DNA of 64,000 nucleotides from Limnephilus marmoratus (GCA_917880885.1 OU862920.1:39033019-39097018); one strand, 5' to 3'; shown: positions 11,116-23,786, numbered from the stretch's first letter. Translations and numbers: made by a program. Notes: generated from the letters alone by a model not told the origin.

Positions 11116-11301
11116 CATACTTTAAAATTATTATTTCCCTTAACAAAAAGTGTTTTTATTTGGAATAGCACAGTATTATAAGAACATCGAGCAAGTTTGA
11201 AATCTTTCCAATTAATTAATCATATTAATTAACATATAACAGGATTAGTGTTACACAATCAGGTAGCTACGTAGGTAATTGCGTAAATGTGATTATTATG
11301 T

Positions 11302-11382
11302 ATTAAATGAAAGAACACACTTTGTAAAACACCACTTTTACATAAAAAGTGGTGTTTTACAAAGTGTGTTCTTTCATTTAAT
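11302..11382. repeat. Near-perfect palindrome, 38-bp arms
   Basis: ATTAAATGAAAGAACACACT...ACCACTTTT (11302-11339) is followed by a 5-base spacer and its complement (11345-11382). A direct repeat, TGATTATTATGTATT, lies near both sides (11289 and 11421). It is inside the hAT element. Confidence 0.85.
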
Positions 11383-12015
11383 ATATAATGTCACACCACA
11401 AAGTGTTTGCTTCCTTCGATATGATTATTATGTATTTTGTTTTGAAAAGTTTTATTTTCTATGTACATTTGTTACTTAAATTTTATTAACTTTTTTTAAT
11501 AAAAAAAATTCAGTAAGTAACTTAAATAAAATAATAAAATAAAATAAAACTTTTAAACCAAAATGTCTACAAGTTTTTACAGTTAATGCCCAAGAAATAT
11601 AAAAAAAGTTTATTATACATATATGAAAGGAATATCACTTTCCAAGTCCTTTATTTCAAAGTCCGACAACCCCCCGCCGACTCGAGTTTTGATTTTCCAA
11701 GTGTACCCCTAGTCTAGTGCAATCTAGGGAAATTTCACCTCGAAATCTAGGGAAATATTTTTTTTTGGGCAGAACATCCCTGCATTTATTTATTTGACAG
11801 GTAGATTTGACATGAGCATGCTCATTAAATAGCATGTGTGTTCAAATGTTGGCTTTGAGCACGCTCATTCACGAGAAAGCTCAAACCAAGCCTGCTCATT
11901 ATTGAGCAAATGTGTACAGTTGACCATTTTTGACAGGAGCGTACTCATTAATGAGCATGCTCATAAGCCGGTTTCTGTGAGCATGTGTGTCAGTACCTTT
12001 ATGACAGGACGACCA

Positions 12016-12812
12016 CAGTGTTGCCAACTGTTAGCTATGCCCATAAATATACTAACCCCGCTATGCCAAATTGCTAGACATCTTACAAAATGTTGCTAGA
12101 TCGCCAGTTTTTTTCACCCCAAAGAGTTGCTAGAAGTAGCTAAACGTTACAGTAGGTAGATAAGTTACAATAAAATGACAAATTCTAACAATCGTTTTTA
12201 TTTCCATTAAATCCAACAAAAGAGAAAAATATATCTTATACATGTTATTGAATAAAAAATAAATTAAACATTAATATTAAAGAGGAAGATCAGAAGATGT
12301 CGATGGCTGGGGTTCAGTGTCTTTCAGTGATTTTGAATATTTTTCAGCGGTACCCATTTTATGCAGAACATCTTTAGGCAAAACACAGTTATAGCAGCAT
12401 TTACCACTTTTCCTGAGAGTCTCTAATGCAGAGGATTGAGTTAAGAGTTTTTTTTATTATAAAGTTAAAAGAAATATAATATTTAGCTTTTCGAGTTGTC
12501 AAACTTATTCGGTTTCTTTGCTTATTTTTAACTAAATTCATCTGTACGGTTTCTTTGCTTATTTTTAACTAAATTCATCGAGAGAATAACCTCTCTACCT
12601 CTGCATTAGAATGTGGCAGTGAAAGACAAGTTAAAGCAAGAGTACTTATATCTTGGTATGTGTTGTCACCGGAAGAATTGCTATAAAACAATGACGAAAA
12701 GTTGCTATAAAAAGTAGCTAAAAAATTTTGCTACAAGTTTCATTAAAATGTAGCTGTCTGACATCAAATAATAGCTAGATCTAGCTATAAAGTTGCTAAG
12801 TTGGCAACACTG
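12016..12812 (-). mobile_element. hAT element with remnant transposase dimerisation domain
   Basis: TIRs CAGTGTTGCCAACT (left) and AGTTGGCAACACTG (right) are flanked by an exact 8-bp duplication, GACGACCA (12008-12015 and 12813-12820). On the minus strand, about 12665-12560 reads TLALTCLSLPHSNAEVERLF, the hallmark of the hAT C-terminal dimerisation domain. A Cys-containing stretch (SGKCCYNCVLPKDVLHKMG) follows near 12415-12350. A 37-bp tandem duplication (12508-12580) disrupts the frame, and the N-terminal two thirds are absent. Confidence 0.9.
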
Positions 12813-12843
12813 GACGACCATAGATCAAACTTTTTCACTAGAC

Positions 12844-13381
12844 CAGTGGTTCCCAACCTTTTTCTGACCCGGGACCACTTGTACGTTTATTTTTTCAATA
12901 CGGACCACAAGCAGTGGCACAGCGAGGGGGGCGGCGCCGGCGGGTGCCACCCGACACAGTTTCACCTTCCAAGAGCATGCACAATTCTCTAGCAACCCCC
13001 CCCCCCCCCCTTTTGAGTTTGTCAACTTTATTGTTGGGGAGGGGGGTGAAACCACGTTGGCTAGCCTAGCATGGGCGTAGGCTAGCTTGGGTGGCACCCG
13101 GAACGGATGGCACAACAGAAGGGGCGTAATGGGATAGGATGGGACGGGTTCTAGCAAAATATTTACCACAACACGGAGAGGGTAGAACGGGGTAGGATGG
13201 GGTGGGGTGAAACGGAATACCGTAATGGTCACTGACCACAAGGTACAATAATGATAAACTGAACATTGTTCCGATTTTTTTTATTCACACTTCTCGACTA
13301 GGGACCGCCCGCGCGAGCCAGCGATTATTAACTCGCGGACCATCTTCTAGCCTCTCGCGGACCACTGGTTGGCAAACCCTG
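12844..13381. mobile_element. hAT MITE, copy 1 (CAGTGGTTCCCAACC ends)
   Basis: The left end CAGTGGTTCCCAACC and right end GGTTGGCAAACCCTG are inverted repeats. Flanks CACTAGAC and CTCTAGAC match at 7 of 8 positions. The interior shares the sequence of copy 2 at 33259-33670 (ACCCGGGACCACTTGTACG and a 'gggtaggatggggtggggtg' stretch) and a G/C-rich strand-biased core. No coding sequence is present. Confidence 0.85.
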
Positions 13382-13384
13382 CTC

Positions 13385-13800
13385 TAGACTCTAGGACCGT
13401 GGTCGTCAAACTGCGGCCCGCGGGCCAGATATTTGTGCGGCCCGCACAAATATCTGGCGTTTTCTTTCTAAATATTTTTTTTTTCATGTACAATAATTAT
13501 CCTGTCAGTTTTTTTTTGCAGCCAGCACAAATATATGCCGTTTTCTTTTTAAATATATTTTTTTCATGGGTAATTAATTATCATTATAATATCTGCCGTT
13601 TTCTTTTTAAATATATTTTTTTTATGGGTAATTAATTTTAAATATATTTTTTTCATGGGTAATTAATTATATTATCCATTTTTTGCGGCCCGCACAAATA
13701 TCTGCCGTTTTCTTTTTAAATACATTTTTTTTCATGTACAATTAATTATATTATCCGTTTTTTTTACAATTAATTATATTGTCGTTTGAGACTTTCAGGG
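13385..13800. repeat. hAT-like left end and degenerate tandem repeat
   Basis: GGTCGTCAAACTGCGGCCCG (about 13399-13418) matches the terminal text of widespread hAT families. It is followed by a hairpin (CCAGATATTTGTGC ... GCACAAATATCTGG) and then four to five degenerate copies of a unit containing CACAAATATCTGCCGTTTTC, TTTTTAAATATATTTTTTTC and ATGGGTAATTAATTA. No right end was found. Confidence 0.55.
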
Positions 13801-15060
13801 GCGGTAGAAGACCCAGAGAAAATTAGAGGGCGTAGAGATGGAGCAGTGAGGGTGTAGGTAGATAAAAAAAATGGTCTAAAAAAGATAAAAAAAACACGCT
13901 TATTACGTAGTACTAAACCAAAATAAACTTTAATATTGGTTAATTTTTGTTATTGTATGTATTGTAATCATTTTTATCACGTGTGCGAAAATTCTCACAT
14001 TTCGATAGTTCGGGAAGTGGATGAAAATTGAACTGGAAGATTCCATTACAGATACACACAGAATTTTTTTTTAAATATAATATTATGAATTTACGTGTAC
14101 TATTATTATTAAGAATGGATACTATACCATGAACACAAGAAGGCAGGAAGTAGCAACCCGGTACTTAAATACAAAATAATTGCTTGTTTAACTTGCTAAA
14201 CAAAAAGGTACAAAACGAAAGGTGAAGGCACAGCTTTTCTCATTTCTAATGCTGTATGGCTGCAACTTCTTTCTACTTTATAAAACCGACTATAACAATG
14301 AAAATTTCAAAACTGCAAACCTTCGTAGAAATCAAGATTGCAAAATATTTTATTTCTCGTTGACTTTGAAACAATGGATACTGTTATGATAAAATATTTG
14401 TTAATATTTCTCGCAGTATATTTTATCATAGATTTAGGCAAGCAGGTACCTAATTTCAAGAGGTGATTAAATAATATTTAAAAAAAATAATAAACTTCAA
14501 CATAGATTTATTTTTTTTAAATTTTGGAAGTAACATCATTCATTTTTTCTTTTTTGAAAAGGGTATAAAAATGGAATATTTTGTTTAGTGCCCACTTCTT
14601 AGTTATCTTTCAAGGTGGTAGAGGGTTTAACTGACGAGTCGGTCGTGATTTCATTTGATATTATTTCGTATAATTTAATTAAGAAATACGAAGGTTATTG
14701 TCCGAAACTGGAACATAATTAACTAGGCTGCGATCATCGTTATCGTGATGCCCATAAGTGTATTTAATAACACATTTCTAACGTCGTAATTTACACGAAA
14801 ATAACCGATGGATAATTTCAAATCTTAATTGCCAAGTAACAGGCATTTTATGTAAACACATGGAAGTAAAATATCCTAAAGGAAATCAATCTGATAAATA
14901 ACGAAGATATATTATTCTCGCCTTGATATACAAGATATTTATGGCTGGATTTGATTTTGGGAGCAAATAAACATTTCGGCTGAATACAGTACCAGGTATT
15001 TTGTCTGTCTATACTACAGGAGAAAAACCAGAAGCTCAAGATCGTAATTTAGATAGATAG
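13801..15060. other. AT-rich intergenic DNA without recognised features
   Basis: I saw no gene, inverted-repeat ends or conserved protein similarity in this stretch. A short TAGATAGATAGA run lies at its right edge. Confidence 0.5.
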
Positions 15061-15077
15061 ATAGAATCTTGTATGGG

Positions 15078-15658
15078 TGAAATGCAGATCCGGGCACAGT
15101 TTGGAAATTTAATAAAAAGGCACTTTCTAGATGAGAAAAGTGTGGAGAAGATGAATAAAAAATAAATTAAGGCGCGCTCGGCAAAATTGAGGGAGATACA
15201 ACCGTTCAAAGTATTTAAAAATTCACTTCGCGAACTGATATTGACAGTTCGTTCGCCATGTTTTCATTGCTTATGTTGGATCCCAGACCTAATACAGAAT
15301 TAATAGTACGCCAAAATCACAAACCATATTACACAAACCTAGCGTAGCCGCTAAACCACTTGAAAACTGGGATGTTTTTTTGCCGTGACGCGAGCAGGCG
15401 CTACGAAGGGGGCACTTTCTTTTCTATCACAAACCATGTTTAGCGTATTAGGTTATAAAAAAAATGGCGGGCTGACGCGGGCGAACTGTCAATATCAGTT
15501 TGTAAAGTGAAATTTTAAATACTTTGAACGGTTGTATCTCCCTCACTCAATTTTGCCGAGCGCGCCTTAATTTTTGTTTTATTCTGCTTTTCCACACTTT
15601 TCTCATCTAGAAAGTGCCTTTTTATTACATTTCCAAACTGTGCCCGGATCTGCATTCC
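15078..15658. mobile_element. Foldback/MITE element with about 180-bp arms
   Basis: The left arm (15078-15262, AATGCAGATCCGGGCACAGT through ACTGATATTGACAGTTCG) is matched in inverse by 15478-15658, with small differences. The 215-bp centre is unique and less AT-rich. No coding sequence or clear target duplication was found. Confidence 0.75.
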
Positions 15659-16147
15659 TCCCTTATGTGTTAATAAAATCTTTAATTTAATATATCTTAA
15701 CAATACTGTTTAATTTATATTAAAATAATCCTTCTAATTTAATCGTATAGTTTACATATCAAAGGCCCTGAGAGTGTTTCATTGCTTTACTATCTGCTAG
15801 CCTGGTTAATCAACCAGTGGCGCCTCTATAAAAATAAAGCTGGCAGATCTTTTATTCTACCCTTTTAACATCATTATTTATTAAACATTACATATTGCGT
15901 AACATTTTGACCCACTCCGGGATCATGTAACAATTTGGCGTCCCGTATGGTCTATCCTAATTATGTATTATTCATGTTTTTCTTGACAATACCTCTGGAA
16001 TTTCTTCAATTTAATGATCTGATTCCACATTATTCCTCATCACACGACGCTCAAGAGTAATTATTCTAATGTTTAATTGTTTTTATACAGCTCTGTAGCT
16101 ATAATAAAAAAATGATGTTATTATGAAAATAATAATGATTCTTCCTG

Positions 16148-17031
16148 TTTTTTAAACGGCTTCAAAAAGGAGGAGGTTCTCAATTCGACTGTATTTTTTT
16201 TTTTTTTTTTTTTATGTCTAGTTCTGACAATGGCATCCATGAGAAAACCATATAAGTCTTAAATTTGCATAAAGTATGTGCGCGACAAATGGACGAATAA
16301 CTCAATATCACGCTAACCGATTTCAATGATTCTTTTTTTATTGGAAAGGATGTATTTCAAGGATAGATTGATGAGAGTTTGGTTAGGTTCTGATTATCGG
16401 ATCCATTACAAAGTAACGGAACTCTTCAATTCTTAGGAGCAAATTAACGAAACTCGGCCGAATCTCTTAATTTGACCCTAATGTCGTTATGGTCAAATTG
16501 TGTCTGTCTCATATGAGCAGCACGTTTAGTAGATCTACCCATATTCAGACAAATTAGTGTACTTCAGATTCACTAAAAATCAAAAAATAAACAAAAATTT
16601 TAACAAAACAAAAAAACGACTTCAAAAATGCACTAAAAAGTAAAAAAATAATTTGGTATTCTTCTACAACTTCATAATCGACTTACTTTTTCTACTCATC
16701 AATATGTAGGTACGATTGTTATTTTTGGAGTCGGTGTCAGCAAAGGTACCCGGCCCGGCGCGGCGTGTTTACTTGACAGCTCCCCTCACGCCGCAGCCCC
16801 GCTCTCGTCTCGTCAAGTCGCTTGTGCGACACAAGCACATGTCATCTATAACTATGTATGCAGTTACAAACCTACCATGACTGACACCGATTCCAAAAAT
16901 GACAATCGTACCTACATATTGATGAGTAGAAAAAGTAAGTCGATTATGAAGTTGTAAGAAGAATACGAAATTATTTTTTTACTTTTTAGTGCATTTTTGA
17001 AGTCGTTTTTTTGTTTTGTTAAAATTTTTGT
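16148..17031. mobile_element. Foldback element, copy 2 (opposite orientation to copy 1)
   Basis: It starts with the complement of the copy 1 tail (GGAGGAGGTTCTCAATTCG near 16168), then carries inverted arms at about 16598-16740 and 16882-17023. The central spacer (about 140 bp, GC-rich) is longer than in copy 1. Together the copies form an inverted pair about 12 kb apart. Confidence 0.75.
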
Positions 17032-17398
17032 TTATTTATTATCCGCTTATCCCTTGTAGGCAGGATTTGGTTCATTTAATTAAATATTTTGTGATTTCAT
17101 AATAATATGCTGTTTTATGAAAAATGCTTAAAAGAATTACCGTGTTTTATCTGCAGGATATATGTATATATATATATTTTTTTTATATAATAATATATAT
17201 CTTTATTCAACGAATTAGCAACATTACAATTAAAAAAGTACATATTCAATGTAGATTACATCAGTACAAAAAAATTAACAAGTAGAAAGTTTTGCTTTGG
17301 GTTCTTCCACGTTAATGTGTTGGCCGCATAAAACATGGGAGTCCAATTATTTCTTTAATATTCATGAATTGTCTTAACTATGGTAAAAAATTAATTAA

Positions 17399-17758
17399 CC
17401 CATTGGCCACAGAATTAATGAGCTAAAAAATTGACTTTCACCACCGAATTAATTTTGAAACAAAAATTGAAAACCTGCATTGGTTAATCTATTGTAGCTT
17501 TTGAACCATATATTCAAATGAATTAATTTCTTTAAATTTGTTTACATATTCGATTAAGGTAAGGAAAAACATAAAAATTAAAATTTAAAAATATATATAT
17601 AAATAAGGATACAAATATAACCTTCTCTTTTTTCACATTTTATTCATAAAGTTACAAAAAAACATACTATTCATAAATCAAACATTAATAATTTTGGTTT
17701 GTGGTTAAGTACCTGATTTGCACACCTGGCAGGCTGCCGGAGCTTTGTGGCCAATGGG
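17399..17758. mobile_element. TTAA-flanked MITE 1 (piggyBac-like ends)
   Basis: CCCATTGGCCACA at the left and its exact complement at the right are both abutted by TTAA (17395-17398 and 17759-17762). TTAA duplication with CCC...GGG termini is the piggyBac signature. The 360-bp interior has no coding sequence. Confidence 0.85.
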
Positions 17759-18024
17759 TTAAAGTATGAAATTTTCCATTCACAGACCTTAATTATTACA
17801 AGTAAATAAAAAAGTTATAGATTTTTACACTTTCAGTTAATAAGAAAATCACTTTCCTAAACAAAAGTGGACTTATGTGGTTGATCTTTTAAGGTGTATG
17901 TACGTAATTTATGGAACAGCTGACTGAGCGCGGAAAAATAACGCGGGTTTTTAAATTTCGATCGTTTACTTTTACAATTAGCATTGCATTTAGCATTCTC
18001 GGTAAATGAAGAAACCCACCCTTA

Positions 18025-18152
18025 GTGATTTATTTTTGGGGTATCCTTTTAGCCAACATTTCGGACAGCGTTACAGTGTCCGAAACATTAAGAGGAGAGA
18101 AATTAAAAGAGGAGGTAGCGCAACAAGGCATAATACCCCACAAATAAATCAC
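18025..18152. mobile_element. Short inverted-repeat element related to the 7.7-kb repeat
   Basis: GTGATTTATTTTTGGGGTAT at 18025-18044 is repeated in inverse at 18133-18152 with one mismatch. Inside, TTTCGGACA ... TGTCCGAAA forms a second hairpin. The sequence shares TAGCGCAACA-type text and the TGTCCGAAACATT motif with 7640-7742, where a hammerhead-like core is visible. Confidence 0.6.
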
Positions 18153-18159
18153 GATAGTA

Positions 18160-20055
18160 CTTTGGTCGTGAAAATCCCATATCTGTGTTGCGCTTGCTTA
18201 CTGTACATTCACACAATAGTAAGACTGGGTGACAGGCGTATTTATGGAATCATATGATTAATTACACTTATACCTTGAACCGACAATTTGAACTGCCTGG
18301 CAGTCAGGCCTGGCCTATTACGAATGCAATTGGAGCAGCCCGTCCATGGTGGAGATGAATGGAATCCATGTCAATAATTATATTTTACCGTGCTTTGTCC
18401 TCCTGACCTAAAGTCAAATGTAGACCAATAAGCTGAAGTGGCCATGCCTGTACCAGCAACAGCACTATCGATGGCATAGCACTATAGATTATTAGAATAA
18501 TGCTTCATTGTATTTGAAGAAGGTTCAGTTTACAATCACACAGTTTGCGAAAGTCACCACTGGTTAAAGCTATGGTTGCCGAAAGAAGTAGGTATAGGTC
18601 TCGCAAGTTAAGTTGACGTCATCACAGTACTCACACAGATGCAAAACTCTCATACACTGTATTTCATTTTAGGCTTTAAAAAAATGTATATTATTTCACA
18701 ATTGAGGATTTGAAGCCGAAGCGTGTGGAAGTCGTTCACATAAAACTTATTTTGTTTTACAAATCGTTATTGAAATACTGAAGGTTATCAATTTAAAAAA
18801 AAAAACTAAATGTGATAATCTCAGGATTGAATTAAAATGGATATTCATAAAAAAGACTAGGGTATTGCTAATAATTAGCCATTTATTTAAGAATGCTGTA
18901 AATAACAAACTTCCATTGATAATGATCCTAATTCACGGAAATTATGGCAATTGGAAATTATACCTAAGCATGCAAATTGACCACCGTTTTTTATATTATG
19001 CATAAAATAATTAAACATGCGTAATAAAATTTCACGACTTTGTCCATTCAGTGATTTGCCACGTCCCGTTTTGTAACAGGATTCCATGATGTCGTAATAA
19101 ATATTACACTTGCACACTTTTAAAAACACTCTGTAAATCTACTAATAAAGATTCAAATTAAAAATAATGAAAACTATTTATTAATTCAAATTTAAAAATG
19201 ATTTCACTTGCAATATGTAGGTGCACATGTTTAAATCAAATTACGAACTGAATGAATAGGACACCCCGTAAGTGCAGCATTAAGGGGCGTAAAAACTTGC
19301 CTCTCTTCTAACTAGTTACAATAAGTGGGCGTAAGAAAAACAGAGAGCCTTATCGGGTTAGTGGGCGTCGCTTGATGTTCACACAGATAGACCAATACAT
19401 CAATTCTAAACATTTTCATTGCTTCCAACTTAAGCTGCTTTACCTATACATATCACTGTTTATTTAATAATTGAAAAGGGCCAAAATCCAAACTGAACGG
19501 GTTCATTATTAGATCGTCTACCAGTAATTTCACTGCAGTTAAAATAAAATTGTGGGGTTATATAAAATAAAAACAATAAAAATAAAATAAAAATATTTAT
19601 TCAATGTATTTTATACATGATTATTTAACTTAGTAAGTTTAAACATAAAATATCTAAAACATTAAGCTTCCGAATACCTGTTTCATTTTACTAACTTAAA
19701 AAATTAGTTAAAACAAATAATTATTATTATTTCATTGTTACCTAACCCTTCGGATGCCGAGTTTTTGTGGAAATATATGCCAGAAAATAATTTATGTACA
19801 TTATCTTTGTCTAGTGGAAAAAGTTGTTGAACACTGTACAGTTAAAATTTTAGATCAACTACCATCTCTAACCCAACACCTACCTCACCCCTATCCCAAT
19901 AATGCAGGAGACTGACAGAAGGGTAGCACACCAAGTAATTAGAAGAAAGACAATGTAGCGAGGATTGGTACACAACCCTAAAAAACTGATTCACGTGTTA
20001 CATCAATCTACTATGTTAGTTGGTAGGTGTGTCAAACTGAAATTGTACCATTAAC
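18160..20055. other. AT-rich intergenic DNA without recognised features
   Basis: I found no gene, RNA gene or transposon with readable ends. A less AT-rich patch at 18270-18480 shows no recognisable similarity. Confidence 0.5.
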
Positions 20056-20059
20056 AATA

Positions 20060-20384
20060 GGCGCTTTTAATATCCCCAGGAACGGCGACGGTACAAAAAA
20101 GGCAATAAACATATGTTCCTTATCACAATAATGCTGCAGCTCTTACTTACACATTAAATAATGGTGAGACAAAAGATGAGACACACAGTAATGCATGTCT
20201 GTTTCCTCCAAAGTACTATTTTTTTTCTTTGGAGAAAACAGGCATAAATGCATTGGGTGTCTCGTTTTTGTCTCACCATTGTTTATTGTGTAAGAAAGAG
20301 CTGCAGCATTATTGTGATAAGGAACCTGTTTATTGCCTTTTAGCACTGTCGCCATTCCGTGCAAGTGGGAATATTAAAAGCGCC
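20060..20384. mobile_element. TA-flanked foldback MITE, long arms
   Basis: GGCGCTTTTAATAT at the left and ATATTAAAAGCGCC at the right are each abutted by TA. The arms are about 130 bp and pair almost fully (CACAATAATGCTGCAGCTCT recurs inverted near 20300). A short centre carries CTCCAAAG...CTTTGGAG. TA duplication suggests Tc1/mariner mobilisation (inference). Confidence 0.8.
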
Positions 20385-22099
20385 TAATGCAACAAAATAA
20401 TAATATTTATTACACATCTCCAAAAAAATTATATGTACAAGTCAAGGGCTGGTGTAAAAATATGGCAAGAGTGAAGGAGGTAAGACGGTCTGCGAATGAA
20501 GTTCTATTCTCCCGTTCTATCGGTCAAATTAATAGGGGAAACATCATTAAATTGAAAATCTATACATAATGTGTAGTAGATGAACATTATTGTTAGAATA
20601 CAATTTTAAATCAAAGGAAGTTAGTTCTGTTAGATTCCGTTTTATATTTGCTGAAGTGACGGAAATATAATAAATATCTAAATCATGAAAAAAAGCTGTT
20701 TGCAGATTGATGATAATAATCAAATGGGTGTCGAAAAATTATTTTATTCCTTTTTTAAAAGTTACCCATTGACTAATTATCTTAGTTCATTATCAAAAAA
20801 GCATGACTTCTTCACGTATTTGTTTCTTGGCATTCCAGGGGTTATATAGAGTAAGGGCAAGGTTTTGAAATCATATTTTTGAGAAAGGTGGACCAATATA
20901 TAAATTATTACATCACAATATAAAACTTTGCGTACATTGTTCAAGTTTTATTGAAAGATATAATAATTTTTAACATTAATTTTCACAAAGTTAAGACCGT
21001 TTCCATAAATGATAACATTATTTCGATTTACATTATTTATGTACATATAAAGAAGTTAAAAGAGTGAGTTTCACAGAAAAAAACATTGATACAGAGTTGT
21101 ATAAAAGGTAAAAATATTTGTAACATTCATTTCCACAAATTAATAATTAGTATCCATAAATTAATGATATTTTTTAATACATAAATAGTGTTTTTAATGT
21201 GGATTTTAGAATTAAAAAATTTAAGAAGATGAATACAAAGTTATATTATTTAGATTATTTTCCAAAGAGCCAATGCCGTTTATGATAATAAGGTATGTAA
21301 AAACAAGTTGATAATAATCAGAGTTAAAGTCAAACAATTCAATTTGAACACTTTGCTGGAAGAATTTATAAATCAGTTTCATGTTATCAATATCAGTTTA
21401 TTTTAGGCTGTCATATTGACACTAAGAAGAATAAAGTACATTTTTAATATTACTATAATAAGATAATTTGATTGTTTATTTTAACTACTACATATACATA
21501 TTTTATTGTAAGTATGTCTTCATAAGATCAAAATTTTCATCACCACAGTAATATGTTAAATCACCGAAATTCATTGCTCTACAAAGCGGTTTTTCCTGAT
21601 ATGATCTTCATTATACAAGAATTCTTATTAATATAATCTAATTTGGTTTACATAAATAAAAAAAATATGGGTCACCACAATGGTGCAAGGCTTGGGGAAA
21701 CAAATGAATAGATATAAAGCTAAAATGTATAGATGTAGACCATGGATAAAATAACAATTGTATAGAGCATTTATTTGAAAATATGAAATCAAAAAGTCAT
21801 GCACCATTTGCCTTACCCTGCCCATCCAACTAGTCTATTAAACAATTCACCTACATAAAAAAGTTGCTAAATATATAAAGTTGTTACTTTACCCATGGAT
21901 TGAATTAATTGATCTAATGGTGATAATATTTCTTCGGTGTTTTTAATGAAGGTTTTTAAGTCATTTCTTGTCACAAACTGACAAAAGCCCTATATACAAA
22001 GCACATTCTAGCATGTATTGAAAATATCATAAAAATAAATATTAAAAAGCATAGTAGTAAGATAATTGACAGCACATTTATATAAAAAGGTGTTCAAAT

Positions 22100-22143
<44 letters not shown>
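22100..22143. repeat. (TA)n microsatellite
   Basis: An almost uninterrupted alternation of T and A about 40 bases long. Confidence 0.95.
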
Positions 22144-22146
<3 letters not shown>

Positions 22147-22394
22147 GGGTGTGATCGTTGAACTGTTAAAACTATCTACGTGACAATTTTGCAAAAATAA
22201 TTATTATTTCACATGGTACCTCATAGCCTTGTAAATCTCCAATTTCTACATGCATTATTTTCTAGAGAAATATCTCCAACTAGTATATAACGCAACTAGT
22301 TTCGTCTGTAGGGGGGTTTTAATAGCCCAATGACAAAATACAAATCAAAATTATCGTCTAAATGTTGCATGAGACTCATTAAAAATATTCATTA

Positions 22395-22545
22395 AGTATA
22401 AGTGCTTGTTTTGCATTTATAGACATAAATAAGTTCTTGTTTTGCATTTATAGACATTAACAAGACCTTGTTTTGAATTTATATATATTTAAGTGCTTCT
22501 TTCAAATTAATAGAAATATTAGGTGCTTGTTTTCTATTCATAATA
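22395..22545. repeat. Tandem repeat, about 40-bp unit, four degenerate copies
   Basis: The unit TAAGTGCTTGTTTTGCATTT plus ATAGACATA recurs four times with increasing divergence to the right. Confidence 0.7.
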
Positions 22546-23786
22546 TTACTACAAAGTTGCAATTTATGAATCTTGTCATAAATCATGTTACAATGTATGA
22601 AAATTGTTACAAAGTAATAAATGCAATACTAATTTCAGATACAATGGTGTTAAATGCATTAGAATTTTGTTACGATTGGACAAATATTTTTAAGGCACAT
22701 TGATCTGTAAAACATTAAAAGTTCATCATTACGCATACTTTAAACATTTTACAGTCTAGGACAGGGTAACTGAATTTTATCAAAAATACACCATGCAAGG
22801 CTTCTAATATATGTATATATCATAATGTGTGAGGATATGTACATAATATATGGGACTCAGACTAAGACCCAAAATGTGGTTCATTTTGACACAGCCGAAA
22901 TATCGGCCTACTGTGTGCCGGAGGCCTTGAATTCCCATTATCTCATACATAATTAGTGGAATATAATTATGGTTAGATAATTCTTTGATATGTTGTAAAA
23001 CACATTATTTGAAAAAAACATACAATTTATTAAACATCATCAGTATTTTTTTAAACACAATTTTTTTTTTGATTTTCAAAAGTTCTGAAATTATTTCAGT
23101 TCTGAAGTAACTGGCCCATAATGATATAAGAACAGAACTTGAACACAACTTTCACAGAACTTAAAATGAACTTCTAAATTTGATGAACTGTTAAACAACT
23201 TGTCCTTTTTACTGCTTTTCATATTCTTCTCAAAACTTCAAATTTGGATACTGTTTTTCGAAGAATACTGATGATATTATCAGTTATTTTAAAAAACTAC
23301 AATGATCACGTACTGTTATTACATTTTAAAATATGATTCAGAAATTCATTTTTTTATCATTATTTTGGCTATTGCAACTGAATTATTGTGAGAATAAAGT
23401 CACTTTCACTTTTAAAAAATTAGCAAAATAGTTTTAAGCAGAACATGAGCCATTAGGAAATAACAATAAAATTGTATTACATGTTTATCAGCGGCGTTCA
23501 GGTTAAGGTAACATTTATTATTCGATAATCAACTGCACAACAAGCTTTTATTTATTTATGCGTGCCCCATTTGGAGTTTTATAATTGTACATGCATGATA
23601 GGCACATAATATAGAGTTAAACAATAAGGATAAAAAATAAATAGTATAGAGGGCGTAGAATAAAATCAAGGACTCTCGAGGACGGCATAACATTATTTTT
23701 ATAAGGGTTTAATTAACACAAGCACGTATTAAGCTTACAGTGTTAAACAAGAAACTTCAAAGGACTGTATGACAGCCAAATGAGTA

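Larger units (their letters stand above)
9849..11782. mobile_element. hAT-type element with a perfect 8-bp target duplication
   Basis: The left end CAGTGATGGTATGTC and the right end GGGCAGAACATCCCTG are terminal inverted repeats of hAT type. They are followed inwards by matching subterminal blocks (TTTCCCTAGATTT near 9878; the complement near 11740). CATTTATT is duplicated exactly at 9841-9848 and 11783-11790. No hAT transposase was recognised; the interior holds a LINE fragment and a long palindrome. It sits inside the GAGCATGCTC element. Confidence 0.85.
9190..12006. mobile_element. TIR element with a subterminal GAGCATGCTC array, split by a hAT insertion
   Basis: The ends are imperfect inverted repeats (TGTCATTAATGCTACG...CACACATGCTCA at left; the complement of TGAGCATGTGTGTCAGTACC at right). 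Between the ends and the hAT, the perfect palindrome GAGCATGCTC occurs at 9299, 9323, 9358, 9425, 11814 and 11953, with further degenerate copies. Without the 1.94-kb hAT the element would be about 870 bp. Subterminal repeats in TIR elements often bind transposase; that role is inferred. No target duplication was identified. Confidence 0.6.
20390..23780. other. AT-rich intergenic DNA
   Basis: No gene was recognised over this 3.4 kb. It holds a TA microsatellite (22100-22143), a short tandem array (22395-22545) and a compact hairpin at 22891-22919 (CACAGCCGA AATA TCGGCCTACTGTG). Nothing else stood out. Confidence 0.5.

Noticed and set aside
10486..11146. Minus-strand open frames of 108 and 148 codons
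   Set aside because: They are antisense to a clear RT remnant on the plus strand.
12825..13266. Minus-strand frames rich in Pro and Leu
   Set aside because: They lie across a hAT MITE that also occurs at 33.3 kb, with different frames there.
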